A DNA stretch of 38,410 nt from a candidate division WOR-3 bacterium (GTDB lineage: Bacteria > Hydrothermota > Tepidihabitantia > Tepidihabitantales > Tepidihabitantaceae): assembly GCA_016867815.1 (NCBI GenBank), contig VGIR01000022.1, positions 1-38,410 on the forward strand. The letters run 5' to 3'. Positions within the stretch are counted from its first letter, which is position 1. Every line of letters begins with the position of its first letter. Of this stretch, positions 8,066-15,903 are shown piece after piece. The notes below the pieces were generated by a model. That model saw nothing but the letters and a program-made list of their open reading frames with translations, was not told the origin of the DNA and did no database searches. The position numbers and the translations under genes were made by a program.

Positions 8066-8800
8066 GTGCATGGGAGAGGGGACAGGGCCAGGGGCGTTGG
8101 AGGTATCCGGACAGCCCTCTTGCTGGTGTTCCTCTTGCCGGGACTGGCTTGCCGGATCTGGGACAACCCGCTTGATCCGGTAGGCAACCAGCCGCCGGCG
8201 GTGCCCAGGTCTCCGAGCCCGGCCGATTCCAGTATCCAGACCGACTTGGACCTGGTCCTCTCCTGGCAAAGCTATGACCCCGACAGAGGAGACACGTTGC
8301 ACTTCGATATCTTCATGGGGACAACATCGCCGCCAGGGCTGGTCCAGTCCGGCTGGAGGCATACGACTTTCCAGCCGACCGATGTTGCCGACTCGACCAG
8401 GTACTACTGGCGCGTCACCGCCTACGACAACCACGGTGACAGCACGGTCGGGCCGCTCTGGCAGTTCCAGACCTATGCGGCGCTTGCCGTGACCGCTCCG
8501 GATGCCGGCGAGCAGTTGCCGATGCACTCGCAGGACCCGGTCACGTGGACCGGCGGTCCGCCGGGTACAGCCGATTCCACGGTGCTCTCCCTGTCGGTCA
8601 ACGAAGGTGCTGCGTGGACCCGCCTAGGCAAAACTGCTAGCGCGGGCCGGTTTGCCTGGGAGGTGCCGGCGCCGGCGACCGAGTCGGCCAAGGTGAAGGG
8701 CAAGGTCTGTGCGCTGACCGACACCATGACCGGCAGGGGCGGGCGGTTCGAGATCCCCGTTGCCATCACCGATAGCCGCGTCCCCGACCGGCAGGATTGA
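8066..8800 (+). CDS. Putative lipoprotein with fibronectin type III-like domain
   Basis: 244 residues if GTG 8066 is used. GTG 8042, overlapping the end of the PEGA gene, is also possible, and neither has a clear ribosome site. A short hydrophobic stretch (TALLLVFLLPGLAC) ends in a cysteine that could be lipidated, although the lipobox is not ideal. After it comes WDNPLDP, a motif often seen just after the lipidated Cys in FCB-type lipoproteins. Residues about 50-140 form one fibronectin III-like sandwich with the hallmark RYYWRVTAYDNHGDS strand. The C-terminal half is a second beta domain I cannot name. It is the last gene of the pseudokinase operon, and the next promoter overlaps its stop codon. 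Confidence 0.65.
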   Translation: MHGRGDRARGVGGIRTALLLVFLLPGLACRIWDNPLDPVGNQPPAVPRSPSPADSSIQTDLDLVLSWQSYDPDRGDTLHFDIFMGTTSPPGLVQSGWRHTTFQPTDVADSTRYYWRVTAYDNHGDSTVGPLWQFQTYAALAVTAPDAGEQLPMHSQDPVTWTGGPPGTADSTVLSLSVNEGAAWTRLGKTASAGRFAWEVPAPATESAKVKGKVCALTDTMTGRGGRFEIPVAITDSRVPDRQD

Positions 8801-8824
8801 CGTGCCCGGGGCCGGCGGTACAAT
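8797..8824 (+). promoter_or_regulatory. Promoter for gdhA
   Basis: TTGACG (8797-8802, overlapping the TGA of the upstream gene), a 16-nt spacer, and TACAAT (8819-8824). The leader is about 83 nt and ends in GGAGGA before the ATG at 8914. Confidence 0.8.
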
Positions 8825-8913
8825 AGTGAACCGCCGGTCCGACCCGGCACACGACAGAGATACCAATATCGCTCGACAATCACCGTCTGTGGCAGCTCAA
8901 ACTGGAGGACAGA

Positions 8914-10275
8914 ATGTCTGATGCAGTACGGATCTTCGTGGAGGGCGTGACCGCCAGGAATCCCGGCGAGAAGGAGTTCCATCAGGCGGTCTACGAAGTG
9001 ACCATGTCGGTCATGCCCTACCTGGAAAAGGCACCCCAGCTTCGGAAGGCGAAGATCCTGGAGAGGATGTGCGAACCGGAACGGGTCATCATGTTCCGCG
9101 TACCGTGGGTGGATGACAAGGGCGAGATTCGGGTTAACCGCGGGTACCGCATCGAGATGAACTCGGCCATCGGCCCGTACAAGGGCGGGCTGCGTTTCCA
9201 CCCGAGCGTGAACCTTGGCATCCTCAAGTTCCTCGCTTTCGAGCAGGTGCTCAAGAACTCGCTCACAACCTTGCCGATGGGCGGCGGCAAGGGCGGCAGT
9301 GACTTCGACCCCAAGGGCAAGAGCGATAATGAAGTCATGCACTTCTGCCAGAGCTTCATGACCGAGTTGTACCGGCACATAGGGCCGAACACCGATGTGC
9401 CGGCCGGGGATATCGGCGTCGGCGGTCGTGAGATCGGCTATCTGTTCGGCCAGTACAAGCGGCTTGCCAACGAGTTCACAGGTGTTCTGACCGGCAAAGG
9501 CGTGGATTGGGGCGGCAGTTGCATGAGGCCGGAGGCGACCGGCTATGGGGTGGTCTATTTCGCGCAGGAGATGCTTGCGACCCGCAGCGATTCGATGAAG
9601 GGCAAGAACTGCCTCGTTTCCGGATCGGGCAACGTGGCCCAGTATACCGTCGAGAAGGTCAACCAGCTCGGCGGCAAGGTCGTCACGATGTCCGATTCGG
9701 CGGGCTACATCTACGACGAAGCCGGAATCACCGCCGAGAAGCTCGCGTACGTGATGGAGCTCAAGAATGTGAAGCGCGGCCGCATCGGCGAGTACGCCTC
9801 CAAGTTCGCGGGCTCGGTCTACACGCCGGTCGATCCCAAGCTCGACTACAACCCGCTTTGGGACCACAATGCCGACTGTGCGTTCCCGTGCGCGACCCAG
9901 AACGAAATCAACGGCAAGGACGCCGCGAACCTCATCAAGAACGGCGTCTTCGTCGTCTCCGAGGGTGCCAACATGCCGTCGACGCCGGAGGCGATCAAGC
10001 TGTATCTGGACAGGAAGATGCTGTACGGCCCCAGCAAAGCGGCGAACTCCGGAGGGGTTGCGGTCTCCGGGCTGGAGATGTCCCAGAACCGACTCGGACT
10101 TCACTGGGCGTGTGAAGACGTGGATGGGCGGCTGCGGGATATAATGAGGTCAGTGCACCAGCAGTGCGTCCGGTTCGGCCGCGTGGACGACGCGTACACC
10201 AACTATCTGGACGGCGCCAACATCGCGGGATTCGCCCGCGTTGCCGACGCGATGCTGGCACAGGGAGTGGTCTAG
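8914..10275 (+). CDS. gdhA: Glutamate dehydrogenase, hexameric (NADP-type)
   Basis: 453 residues, the standard length of the bacterial 450-residue hexameric enzyme, from an ATG preceded by GGAGGA. It interconverts 2-oxoglutarate plus ammonia and glutamate in the cytosol, using NAD(P)H. The substrate-binding region is intact: YKGGLRFHPSVN, then LPMGGGKGGSDFDPKGKS with the catalytic-lysine neighbourhood, then VPAGDIGVGGREIGYLFGQY. The Rossmann segment SGSGNVAQYTVEK is present, and the C-terminus ends GANIAGFARVADAMLAQGVV. NADP preference is inferred from family resemblance only. It has its own promoter and lies just upstream of the NuoEF-GltS-like operon, which fits a shared role in nitrogen/redox balance. 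Two diverged copies of its last codons recur at 15147 and 15904. Confidence 0.95.
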   Translation: MSDAVRIFVEGVTARNPGEKEFHQAVYEVTMSVMPYLEKAPQLRKAKILERMCEPERVIMFRVPWVDDKGEIRVNRGYRIEMNSAIGPYKGGLRFHPSVNLGILKFLAFEQVLKNSLTTLPMGGGKGGSDFDPKGKSDNEVMHFCQSFMTELYRHIGPNTDVPAGDIGVGGREIGYLFGQYKRLANEFTGVLTGKGVDWGGSCMRPEATGYGVVYFAQEMLATRSDSMKGKNCLVSGSGNVAQYTVEKVNQLGGKVVTMSDSAGYIYDEAGITAEKLAYVMELKNVKRGRIGEYASKFAGSVYTPVDPKLDYNPLWDHNADCAFPCATQNEINGKDAANLIKNGVFVVSEGANMPSTPEAIKLYLDRKMLYGPSKAANSGGVAVSGLEMSQNRLGLHWACEDVDGRLRDIMRSVHQQCVRFGRVDDAYTNYLDGANIAGFARVADAMLAQGVV

Positions 10276-10336
10276 CCGTCGGGTTAATGTCGCGGATCTT
10301 GCGGGGAGACAGGTGGTCTGGCGCAGTCTTGGCTGG

Positions 10337-10364
10337 TTGACAACCGGGATGCCGCCGCTATACT
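10337..10364 (+). promoter_or_regulatory. Promoter for the NuoEF-GltS-like operon
   Basis: TTGACA (10337-10342), a 16-nt spacer, and TATACT (10359-10364). The predicted leader is long, about 148 nt, up to the ATG at 10519. I found no clear terminator between gdhA and this point. Confidence 0.75.
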
Positions 10365-10518
10365 TCCCGTCCGCTTCTACAGAAAGTAATCGCAGTGGAT
10401 ACCCGGCGCGATCTGGTCGGCGAGCACGGCAACCGCGGGCCGTGCGGTATGCGTGTTGTGGACCGTCCGATCCGGCCAGGGTTGACAATACGGTCGCTAC
10501 TAGAACGGAGGATTATTG

Positions 10519-10986
10519 ATGGACGTTGGCAAGATAATCGATAAGTACGGCAGCAGGAGGCGCTTCCTGATCGCCATTCTTCAGGACATCCAGGAGCAGG
10601 AGCGCTACCTGCCGAAGGAGGCCCTGCGTCAGGTCTCACTGCGACTGGGCATGCCACTGGTCGACGTGTACGGCGTCGCCACATTCTACTCGGCCTTCAG
10701 TCTCGAACCGAGAGGAAGACACGAGGTTACCGTTTGCCTGGGCACGGCCTGTCACGTGCGTGGCAGCCATCGCATCCTGGAGGAGTTCGAGCGGCAGATT
10801 GGCGTCGAGGCAGGACACACCACCAAAGACGGGGAGTTCACGCTCGAGTCGGTGAACTGCCTCGGGTGCTGTGCCATCGGTCCCGTCGTCGTCGTCGACA
10901 AGGTTTATCATGGCGAGATGACCTCGAACCGAGTCAAGACGCTAATCAGTCAATGCCGCAAGGCACAAAAGGTCGAAGCATCATGA
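10519..10986 (+). CDS. NuoE/HydC-like [2Fe-2S] subunit
   Basis: 155 residues from ATG 10519, with GGAGGA six nt upstream; the TTG immediately before it is less likely. The fold is the thioredoxin-like ferredoxin of NuoE/HoxE/HydC. A helical N-terminal part (residues 1-65, with LPKEALRQVSLRLGMPLVDVYGVATFYSAF) precedes a [2Fe-2S] site made of CLGTAC (C-x4-C) and NCLGCC. In complex I and soluble hydrogenases this subunit passes electrons to or from the NuoF flavin. The stop overlaps the next start as ATGA, so translation of the two is coupled. It is the first gene of a four-gene redox operon. Confidence 0.9.
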   Translation: MDVGKIIDKYGSRRRFLIAILQDIQEQERYLPKEALRQVSLRLGMPLVDVYGVATFYSAFSLEPRGRHEVTVCLGTACHVRGSHRILEEFERQIGVEAGHTTKDGEFTLESVNCLGCCAIGPVVVVDKVYHGEMTSNRVKTLISQCRKAQKVEAS

Positions 10987-12827
10987 GCAAGCTTAAGTCG
11001 ACGACAGAACTGAAGAGCCTTCAGGAGAAACTCGGCAAGACGCAACACCGTGACCGGCCGACTATCGTCGTTTCCTCAGGTACGTGCGGACGGTCGCGCG
11101 GCTCGAGCCAGGTCTACGCGGCCTTCGAGGCCGGCATCAAGGATCGCGGCCTTGCGGACAAGGTGAACCTGCGCGACAGCGGTTGTCACGGGTTCTGTCA
11201 GGCTGAACCGAACGTGGTCGTGTATCCAGGAGAGGTCTTCTACGCCAACTTGAAGCCGGAAGATGCGGCCACAATCCTCGATGAAACCGTCGGCAAGGGC
11301 CAGGTTGTTGACCGCTTGCTCTATGCAGACCCGGGCAGCGGCAAGAAGGCGGCTAAGCTCGGCGACGTACCGTTCTACACGAAGCAGAAGCGCCTTATCT
11401 CGGGCCGCAACATACTACTGGACCCGACGCGAATCGAGGACTATCTGGCGATCGGCGGCTATTCCGGGCTGGCGAAGGCGCTGAGCATGGAACCGAAGGC
11501 CGTGACCGAGGAGGTTGTGAAGTCCGGTCTTCGCGGCCGCGGCGGAGGTGGGTTCCCCACCGGGCTCAAATGGCAGCGGCTGGGGCAGGGCACGCCCAAG
11601 TACGTCATCTGCAACGCGGACGAAGGAGACCCGGGCGCCTACATGGACCGGGGACTGCTCGAGGGCAATCCCCACAGCGTACTCGAAGGTATGGTCATCG
11701 GTGCCTTCGCGGTCGGCGCGACAGAAGGTGTGATGTACGTACGGACCGAGTATCCGCTCGCCGTGACCAACGTGACCCGGGCGATAGAGCAGGCGCGGGA
11801 ACTCGGGCTTCTGGGCGAAAACATCCTGGGCAGCGGTTTCAGCTTCGACATCACCATCGCCCGCGGTGCGGGCGCGTTCGTCTGCGGCGAGGAGACGGCG
11901 TTGATCGCCTCCATCGAAGGCCGGATCGGGGAGCCGCGCCAGCGGCCGCCCTATCCAAGCGAGAAGGGTCTCTGGGGTAAGCCGACGATTGTGAACAACG
12001 TCGAAACCTGGGCCAGCGTGCCGATTGTTGTCGAACACGGCGGCGAGAAGTTCGCGTCCATCGGCACCAAGGGCAGCAAGGGCACGAAGATCTTCTCGCT
12101 GGTCGGCAAGGTCAACAACACCGGGTTGGTTGAGGTGCCGATGGGCACTACACTGCGGGAGGTGATCTTCGACACCGGCGGAGGGATCCCGGATGGACGC
12201 AAGTTCAAGGCGGTACAGATCGGCGGTCCGTCGGGCGGCTGCCTGCCGGCGGACAAACTGGACCTGCCGGTGGACTACGAGAGCCTGACCGCTGCAGGCG
12301 CGATGATGGGTTCGGGCGGCATGATCGTCATGGACGAGACCACGTGCATGGTGGACATCGCGAAGTACTTCCTCAACTTCCTTCAGGAAGAGTCGTGCGG
12401 CAAGTGCTTCTCGTGCCGCGAAGGCACACAGCGGATGTACGAAGTCGTGGACCGCATCACCCAAGGTAATGGGCGTGCGGATGATCTCGCTCTGCTCGAG
12501 GAGCTGGCCACAATGGTCAAGGACGCCTCGATGTGCGGACTCGGGCGGACCGCCGGGAATCCGGTGCTGTCCACGCTTGCGAACTTCCGCGGCGAGTACG
12601 AGGCTCACGTTCTGGAGAAGAAGTGTCCTGCCGGCGTGTGCAAGGCACTGATTCACTATCGGATTCTCGTGGACAAGTGCACGGGTTGCATGGCGTGTGC
12701 CAAAGCCTGTCCGCAGAAGGTGATCAGTGGCGAGAAGAAGCAGCCCCACCGGATCGATCAGAGCGGCTGCATCAAGTGCGGCATCTGCAAGGACTCCTGC
12801 AAGTTCGACGCAGTAGTCGTTGAGTAG
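10983..12827 (+). CDS. NuoF/HydB-like NAD(P)H:FMN iron-sulfur subunit
   Basis: 614 residues from ATG 10983 (ATGA overlap). Domain order: a thioredoxin-like N-terminal [2Fe-2S] domain (SSGTCG, then GCHGFC; only three Cys are obvious, the usual first one being Ser); the NADH/FMN domain with RGRGGGGFPTGLKW and CNADEGDPGAYMDR; the SLBB region; a [4Fe-4S] site SCGKCFSCREGT plus a distal MCGLGRT Cys; and a C-terminal two-[4Fe-4S] ferredoxin (CTGCMACAKACP and CIKCGICKDSC). The extra N- and C-terminal cluster domains are the layout of HydB of electron-bifurcating hydrogenases, and are not found together in complex I NuoF. It should be the flavin hub that oxidises or reduces NAD(P)(H). The partners are the flanking NuoE-like and HoxU-like proteins. 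Confidence 0.9.
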   Translation: MSKLKSTTELKSLQEKLGKTQHRDRPTIVVSSGTCGRSRGSSQVYAAFEAGIKDRGLADKVNLRDSGCHGFCQAEPNVVVYPGEVFYANLKPEDAATILDETVGKGQVVDRLLYADPGSGKKAAKLGDVPFYTKQKRLISGRNILLDPTRIEDYLAIGGYSGLAKALSMEPKAVTEEVVKSGLRGRGGGGFPTGLKWQRLGQGTPKYVICNADEGDPGAYMDRGLLEGNPHSVLEGMVIGAFAVGATEGVMYVRTEYPLAVTNVTRAIEQARELGLLGENILGSGFSFDITIARGAGAFVCGEETALIASIEGRIGEPRQRPPYPSEKGLWGKPTIVNNVETWASVPIVVEHGGEKFASIGTKGSKGTKIFSLVGKVNNTGLVEVPMGTTLREVIFDTGGGIPDGRKFKAVQIGGPSGGCLPADKLDLPVDYESLTAAGAMMGSGGMIVMDETTCMVDIAKYFLNFLQEESCGKCFSCREGTQRMYEVVDRITQGNGRADDLALLEELATMVKDASMCGLGRTAGNPVLSTLANFRGEYEAHVLEKKCPAGVCKALIHYRILVDKCTGCMACAKACPQKVISGEKKQPHRIDQSGCIKCGICKDSCKFDAVVVE

Positions 12828-12837
12828 GGAGCAAACA

Positions 12838-13542
12838 ATGCCCATAGTAGAAATCAACGGAGTCTCGATTGAACTCGAGAAAGGAACGACGGTTCTCGAG
12901 GCCGCGAAGTTCCTCGGGGTCAACATCCCGACTCTCTGCCATGACGACGGGCTGACCGCGTACGGCGCGTGCAGGCTGTGCGTGGTCGAGGTCGAGTCAG
13001 GCGGAAGGACGCAGGTCGTTTCGGCCTGTACCTACCCGATCGAGGATGGTCTCAAGGTGCGGACCCACTCTCGGCGAATCATGGGTATTCGCCGACTGCT
13101 TATCGAGATGTACCTGGCGACGTGTCCGTCGTCAAAGACCATCCAGGACATCGCCTCAAAGTGGGGCGTCAGTCAGTGCCGACTCAAAGTGAAGCACGAA
13201 GACTGCGTTCTGTGCGGGTTGTGCGTGCGGATGTGCGCCCAGCAGATGGCCGCCAAGGCGATCGGATTCGTCGGCCGCGGTCGGAAGCGACGTATAACGA
13301 CGCCGTTTGACGAGCGGTCGGAGGTGTGCCGTCTCTGCGGTGCCTGCATGTACATCTGCCCGGTCTGTCAGGCCCGGTGCCAGGGGCCCCAGGAGGAATC
13401 GGCGGTCTGTAGCGCCTGTGTGGCGTGTGAGCCGCCGTGCCTGGTTCCGTTCGACGACATGAAGTGTTACATGGACCCCTGCGCCTGGTGCGAGCAGGAG
13501 ACCAAGACCAAGCTGTTAGCAGAAGCCAAAACCAAGCAATAA
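12838..13542 (+). CDS. HoxU/NuoG-N-like iron-sulfur subunit with Cys-rich tail
   Basis: 234 residues from ATG 12838, 10 nt after the NuoF-like stop, with GGAG upstream. Residues 1-75 are a plant-type [2Fe-2S] ferredoxin (Cys 34, 45, 48, 64). The His-Cys3 [4Fe-4S] segment usual in NuoG/HydA is degenerate: only YLATCPSS and a distant SQC remain. Two [4Fe-4S] motifs follow (CVLCGLCVRMC and CRLCGACMYICPVC). An unusual cysteine-rich tail comes next, with CQARC, CSACVACEPPC and CAWC. There is no H-cluster domain, so it is not a hydrogenase. In length it resembles HoxU of soluble hydrogenases. It probably carries electrons from the NuoF-like flavin to the GltS-like protein encoded 11 nt downstream. 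Confidence 0.85.
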   Translation: MPIVEINGVSIELEKGTTVLEAAKFLGVNIPTLCHDDGLTAYGACRLCVVEVESGGRTQVVSACTYPIEDGLKVRTHSRRIMGIRRLLIEMYLATCPSSKTIQDIASKWGVSQCRLKVKHEDCVLCGLCVRMCAQQMAAKAIGFVGRGRKRRITTPFDERSEVCRLCGACMYICPVCQARCQGPQEESAVCSACVACEPPCLVPFDDMKCYMDPCAWCEQETKTKLLAEAKTKQ

Positions 13543-13553
13543 GGAGGATTTCC

Positions 13554-15137
13554 TTGGGTACTCTTACCAGACTCAATGCCTCGGCCGCAACCCTAACAAA
13601 GAACCGGACCGAGGAGTCCCGCACCCACCTGAGCGGGATGTGCGTTACCTGCGTCGACGGGTGTGTCGGTATGTGCGAAATCGGCAAGTCCGCCTATCGC
13701 GGACACGAGTGCATCTACCCGCAGCCGTTCGGCATCATCACCGCGGCGTCCGAGAAGGACTACCCGGTTGACTATTCGCACTTCACGATTCTCGGAACCG
13801 CGGTCGGCGCGCATGGTATCGAGGCCAGTTCGGACAAGGCGGTCTTCCCGAACGTGGTTCTCGAACAGAAGTTCGGGCATGACAAGGGCATCAAGGTCAA
13901 GTTGCCGATTGCCATCGGCGGCATGGGCTCGACCAATGTGGCCGCGATCAACTGGGAAGGTCTGGCCGGCGGCGCCGCCATCTCGGGCGTAATCCTGACC
14001 GTGGGCGAGAACGTCTGCGGCATGGACCCGAAGTCCGAGATCAAGAACGGCCGGGTTGTGAGCTCCCCGGAGTTGAAGCGGAGAGTCGACCTGTTCCGCA
14101 AGTGGCAGCGCGACGGGTACGGCGAGGTCGTGGTCCAGTCCAATGTTGAGGATACCACGCTCGGTACTCTCGAGTATGCAATCGAGAAGCTCGGGGTCAG
14201 GATCGTTGAGCTGAAGTGGGGACAGGGCGCCAAGGACATCGGCGGCGAAGTCAAGATCAAGGATCTCAAGAAGGCCCAGATGCTCTACGAGCGGGGCTAC
14301 GTGGTGTTGCCCAATCCCACCGACCCGGACGTCATCAAGGCCTTCGAGAGTGGGTCGTTCAAAGAGTTCGAGCGGCACTCCCGCGTCGGGATGGTCACGG
14401 AGCAGTCGTTCATGGAGCGCGTGGCCCAGCTCCGCAAGGCCGGAGCCAAGTACGTGTTCCTGAAGACCGGAGCTTACCGGCCGGCCGACCTGGCCCGGGC
14501 CGTGAAGTTCGCATCCAAGGCCAAGCTGGACATGCTCACCGTGGACGGCGCCGGCGGCGGTACCGGAATGAGCCCGTGGCGGATGATGAACGAGTGGGGT
14601 GTTCCGCCAGTTGAGCTCCATTCGCTTCTCTATCAGTACTGCGCTGCGCTGGCTCAGAAGGGAGAGCATATCCCGATGATTGCGCCGGCCGGCGGGTTCA
14701 CCTTCGAGGACCATATGTTCAAAGCACTGGCGTTGTGCGCGCCGTACGCCGGCATGGTTGCGATGGCCCGCGGGCCGCTTTGCGCGGCAATGGTGGGCAA
14801 GACCATCGGCATCAAAGTCCAGCAGGGCGACATCCCGGTGTATATCGAGCGCTTCGGCAACACGGCCAAGGAGATCTTCGTCACCACGCCGGAGTTGCGC
14901 AAGCACTACGGAGCGGACTTCGACGCGCTGCCAACCGGAGCCATCGGCGTGTACACCTACTTCGAGCGTCTGGCCCAGGGGCTAAGGCAGCTCATGGCTG
15001 GTGAGCGCAAGTTCAACCTGAGTGTGATGAGCCGGGATGACATTGCGTCGCTCACTCCCGAGTGCGCGAAGGTCTCTGGCATCCCGCATATCATGGACGT
15101 CGACAAGGCGGAGTCCGAGGCCATCATCAACGGCTAG
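13554..15137 (+). CDS. GltS-like FMN oxidoreductase with N-terminal Cys cluster
   Basis: 527 residues from TTG 13554, which has a strong AAGGAGG seven nt upstream. Residues about 100-500 form the FMN-binding TIM barrel of glutamate synthase (GltB central domain, archaeal type), with IAIGGMGSTNVAAINWEGLA, VLPNPTDPDVIK and the signature TVDGAGGGTGMSPW. The Ntn amidotransferase domain, the GXGXG domain and the barrel's usual C-x5-C-x4-C [3Fe-4S] motif are missing. Instead, an N-terminal CxxC-x3-C-x3-C motif (Cys 30, 33, 37, 41, plus Cys 53) could hold a cluster. No GltD is present; the NuoE/F/HoxU-like proteins are the obvious electron partners. The substrate is unproven. Ammonia-dependent glutamate formation or another 2-oxo/amino acid reaction is possible. 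Confidence 0.85.
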   Translation: MGTLTRLNASAATLTKNRTEESRTHLSGMCVTCVDGCVGMCEIGKSAYRGHECIYPQPFGIITAASEKDYPVDYSHFTILGTAVGAHGIEASSDKAVFPNVVLEQKFGHDKGIKVKLPIAIGGMGSTNVAAINWEGLAGGAAISGVILTVGENVCGMDPKSEIKNGRVVSSPELKRRVDLFRKWQRDGYGEVVVQSNVEDTTLGTLEYAIEKLGVRIVELKWGQGAKDIGGEVKIKDLKKAQMLYERGYVVLPNPTDPDVIKAFESGSFKEFERHSRVGMVTEQSFMERVAQLRKAGAKYVFLKTGAYRPADLARAVKFASKAKLDMLTVDGAGGGTGMSPWRMMNEWGVPPVELHSLLYQYCAALAQKGEHIPMIAPAGGFTFEDHMFKALALCAPYAGMVAMARGPLCAAMVGKTIGIKVQQGDIPVYIERFGNTAKEIFVTTPELRKHYGADFDALPTGAIGVYTYFERLAQGLRQLMAGERKFNLSVMSRDDIASLTPECAKVSGIPHIMDVDKAESEAIING

Positions 15138-15146
15138 CCGGGCGCT

Positions 15147-15215
15147 ATGGTCACCGCGAACATCGCCGGCTTCGTCAAAGTCGCCGACTCGATGCTCGAC
15201 CAGAGCGTAGTCTAA
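15147..15215 (+). pseudogene. Remnant of a second glutamate dehydrogenase (C-terminal tail)
   Basis: The frame from ATG 15147 reads MVTANIAGFVKVADSMLDQSV and one more Val before TAA. This matches the invariant end of glutamate dehydrogenase (compare ANIAGFARVADAMLAQGV in gdhA here). The DNA differs from gdhA at many positions, and the protein is closer to the common family tail (ANIAGFVKVADAM), so it likely derives from another gdh copy that has been lost rather than from a recent copy of gdhA. It lies 10 nt after the GltS-like stop and ends just before a hairpin. Confidence 0.75.
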
Positions 15216-15267
15216 GACCCGGTTCCGAGTTCAAACATAGAGCGGGAGTCCTTCGGGACTCCCGCTT
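15180..15267. repeat. Direct repeat, copy A (gdh tail plus hairpin)
   Basis: The first 37 nt match 15904-15940 with one mismatch (A/G). Similarity continues through a short variable stretch into the UUCG hairpin, paired with 15959-15984. The two copies are 724 nt apart and bracket the DUF4258/DUF2283 pair. Confidence 0.85.
15241..15266 (+). terminator. Hairpin with UUCG loop after the redox operon
   Basis: Perfect 11-bp stem AGCGGGAGTCC / GGACTCCCGCT closing a C(UUCG)G tetraloop (15252-15255). There is no U-tract, so it may act as a 3'-end stabiliser or a factor-dependent terminator. Confidence 0.7.
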
Positions 15268-15425
15268 CGCTGTCGTGCCCTCCTGTTACTCCGTTGGTTC
15301 CTGCGGTGGCGAAGCCGCACGTAGGCCTCACCAGCGGAGTCGAGGAATCTCGTCCAAACGAGACCACTCCACAGGTGTTGGGGTGACACACGAAGTCATA
15401 CCGGATGCAGGGTCGTGCCCCTGCC
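15268..15425. other. Intergenic spacer upstream of the DUF4258 gene
   Basis: About 160 nt between the hairpin and the next promoter. I see no gene, only short inverted segments such as GGTTCCTGCGGTGGC near 15296. It belongs to the segment inserted or retained between the two direct repeats. Confidence 0.4.
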
Positions 15426-15453
15426 TTGACTGTGTCGCCGGGGGCTAGATACT
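15426..15453 (+). promoter_or_regulatory. Leaderless-type promoter for DUF4258/DUF2283
   Basis: TTGACT (15426-15431), 16 nt, GATACT (15448-15453). Only 7 nt separate the -10 from the ATG at 15461, so transcription should begin at or within a base of the start codon. Confidence 0.6.
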
Positions 15454-15460
15454 TAGCAGG

Positions 15461-15700
15461 ATGCAACTCGCCTACACCGTCCACGCGCGGGACATGCTCG
15501 CAGAGCGCGCGATACCCGACGAGTGGGTTGTTCGGGCGGTAGAATCGCCGTTGCGGACTGAGAGCCACGACGACGGCACGACTCACTACCTGAGCAACGT
15601 GCCAGAGCGCAGTGGCCGCATTCTGCGTGTTGTCGTTAGCGCGAAGGCCAGCCCACCTATTGTGGTGACGGTCTTCTTTGACCGTCGCCTGAGGAGATAA
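15461..15700 (+). CDS. DUF4258 family small protein (toxin-like)
   Basis: 79 residues. The sequence begins YTVHARDMLAERAIPDEWV and has the central HYLSNVPE and a C-terminal VVTVFFDRRLRR strand, as in DUF4258 proteins, small basic proteins often found beside a DUF2283 partner. The pair resembles type II toxin-antitoxin modules; toxicity is inferred from arrangement and not demonstrated. The start is ATG 15461 immediately after a promoter. The partner gene begins 2 nt after its stop. The pair lies between two direct repeats. Confidence 0.75.
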   Translation: MQLAYTVHARDMLAERAIPDEWVVRAVESPLRTESHDDGTTHYLSNVPERSGRILRVVVSAKASPPIVVTVFFDRRLRR

Positions 15701-15702
15701 TC

Positions 15703-15903
15703 ATGAGATTGAAGGTAGACAAAGAGAGTGACGCCCTGTACTTGCGACTCGATGAGGCTGCGGTAGTGGAATCTGAGGAAGTCCAGCCGGGCATAGTCCT
15801 GGACTACGACGCGGCCGGCAACATGGTCGGCGTCGAGATCCTCAACCTCAGCAAGCGCGTGGCGCCCGAGCGTCTCCGCGTCCTGCAACTGGAAACGGTG
15901 TAG
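15703..15903 (+). CDS. DUF2283 family small protein (antitoxin-like)
   Basis: 66 residues, ATG 15703, 2 nt after the DUF4258 stop, with GAGGAGA upstream. It shows the DUF2283 pattern: LKVDKESDALYLRLDE at the N-terminus, then PGIVLDYDAAGNMVGVEILN, then a Leu-rich end. The protein is acidic, which complements the basic DUF4258 protein, as expected for a binding partner. Its stop abuts direct repeat copy B exactly, so the gene end and the repeat boundary coincide. Confidence 0.8.
   Translation: MRLKVDKESDALYLRLDEAAVVESEEVQPGIVLDYDAAGNMVGVEILNLSKRVAPERLRVLQLETV

Noticed and set aside
8473-10104. Long minus-strand frame opposite gdhA
   Set aside because: Shadow of gdhA, which is unambiguous in the other strand.
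12838-13542. Hydrogenase catalytic subunit
   Set aside because: There is no H-cluster motif or NiFe ligand set; the protein is too short and lacks these domains.
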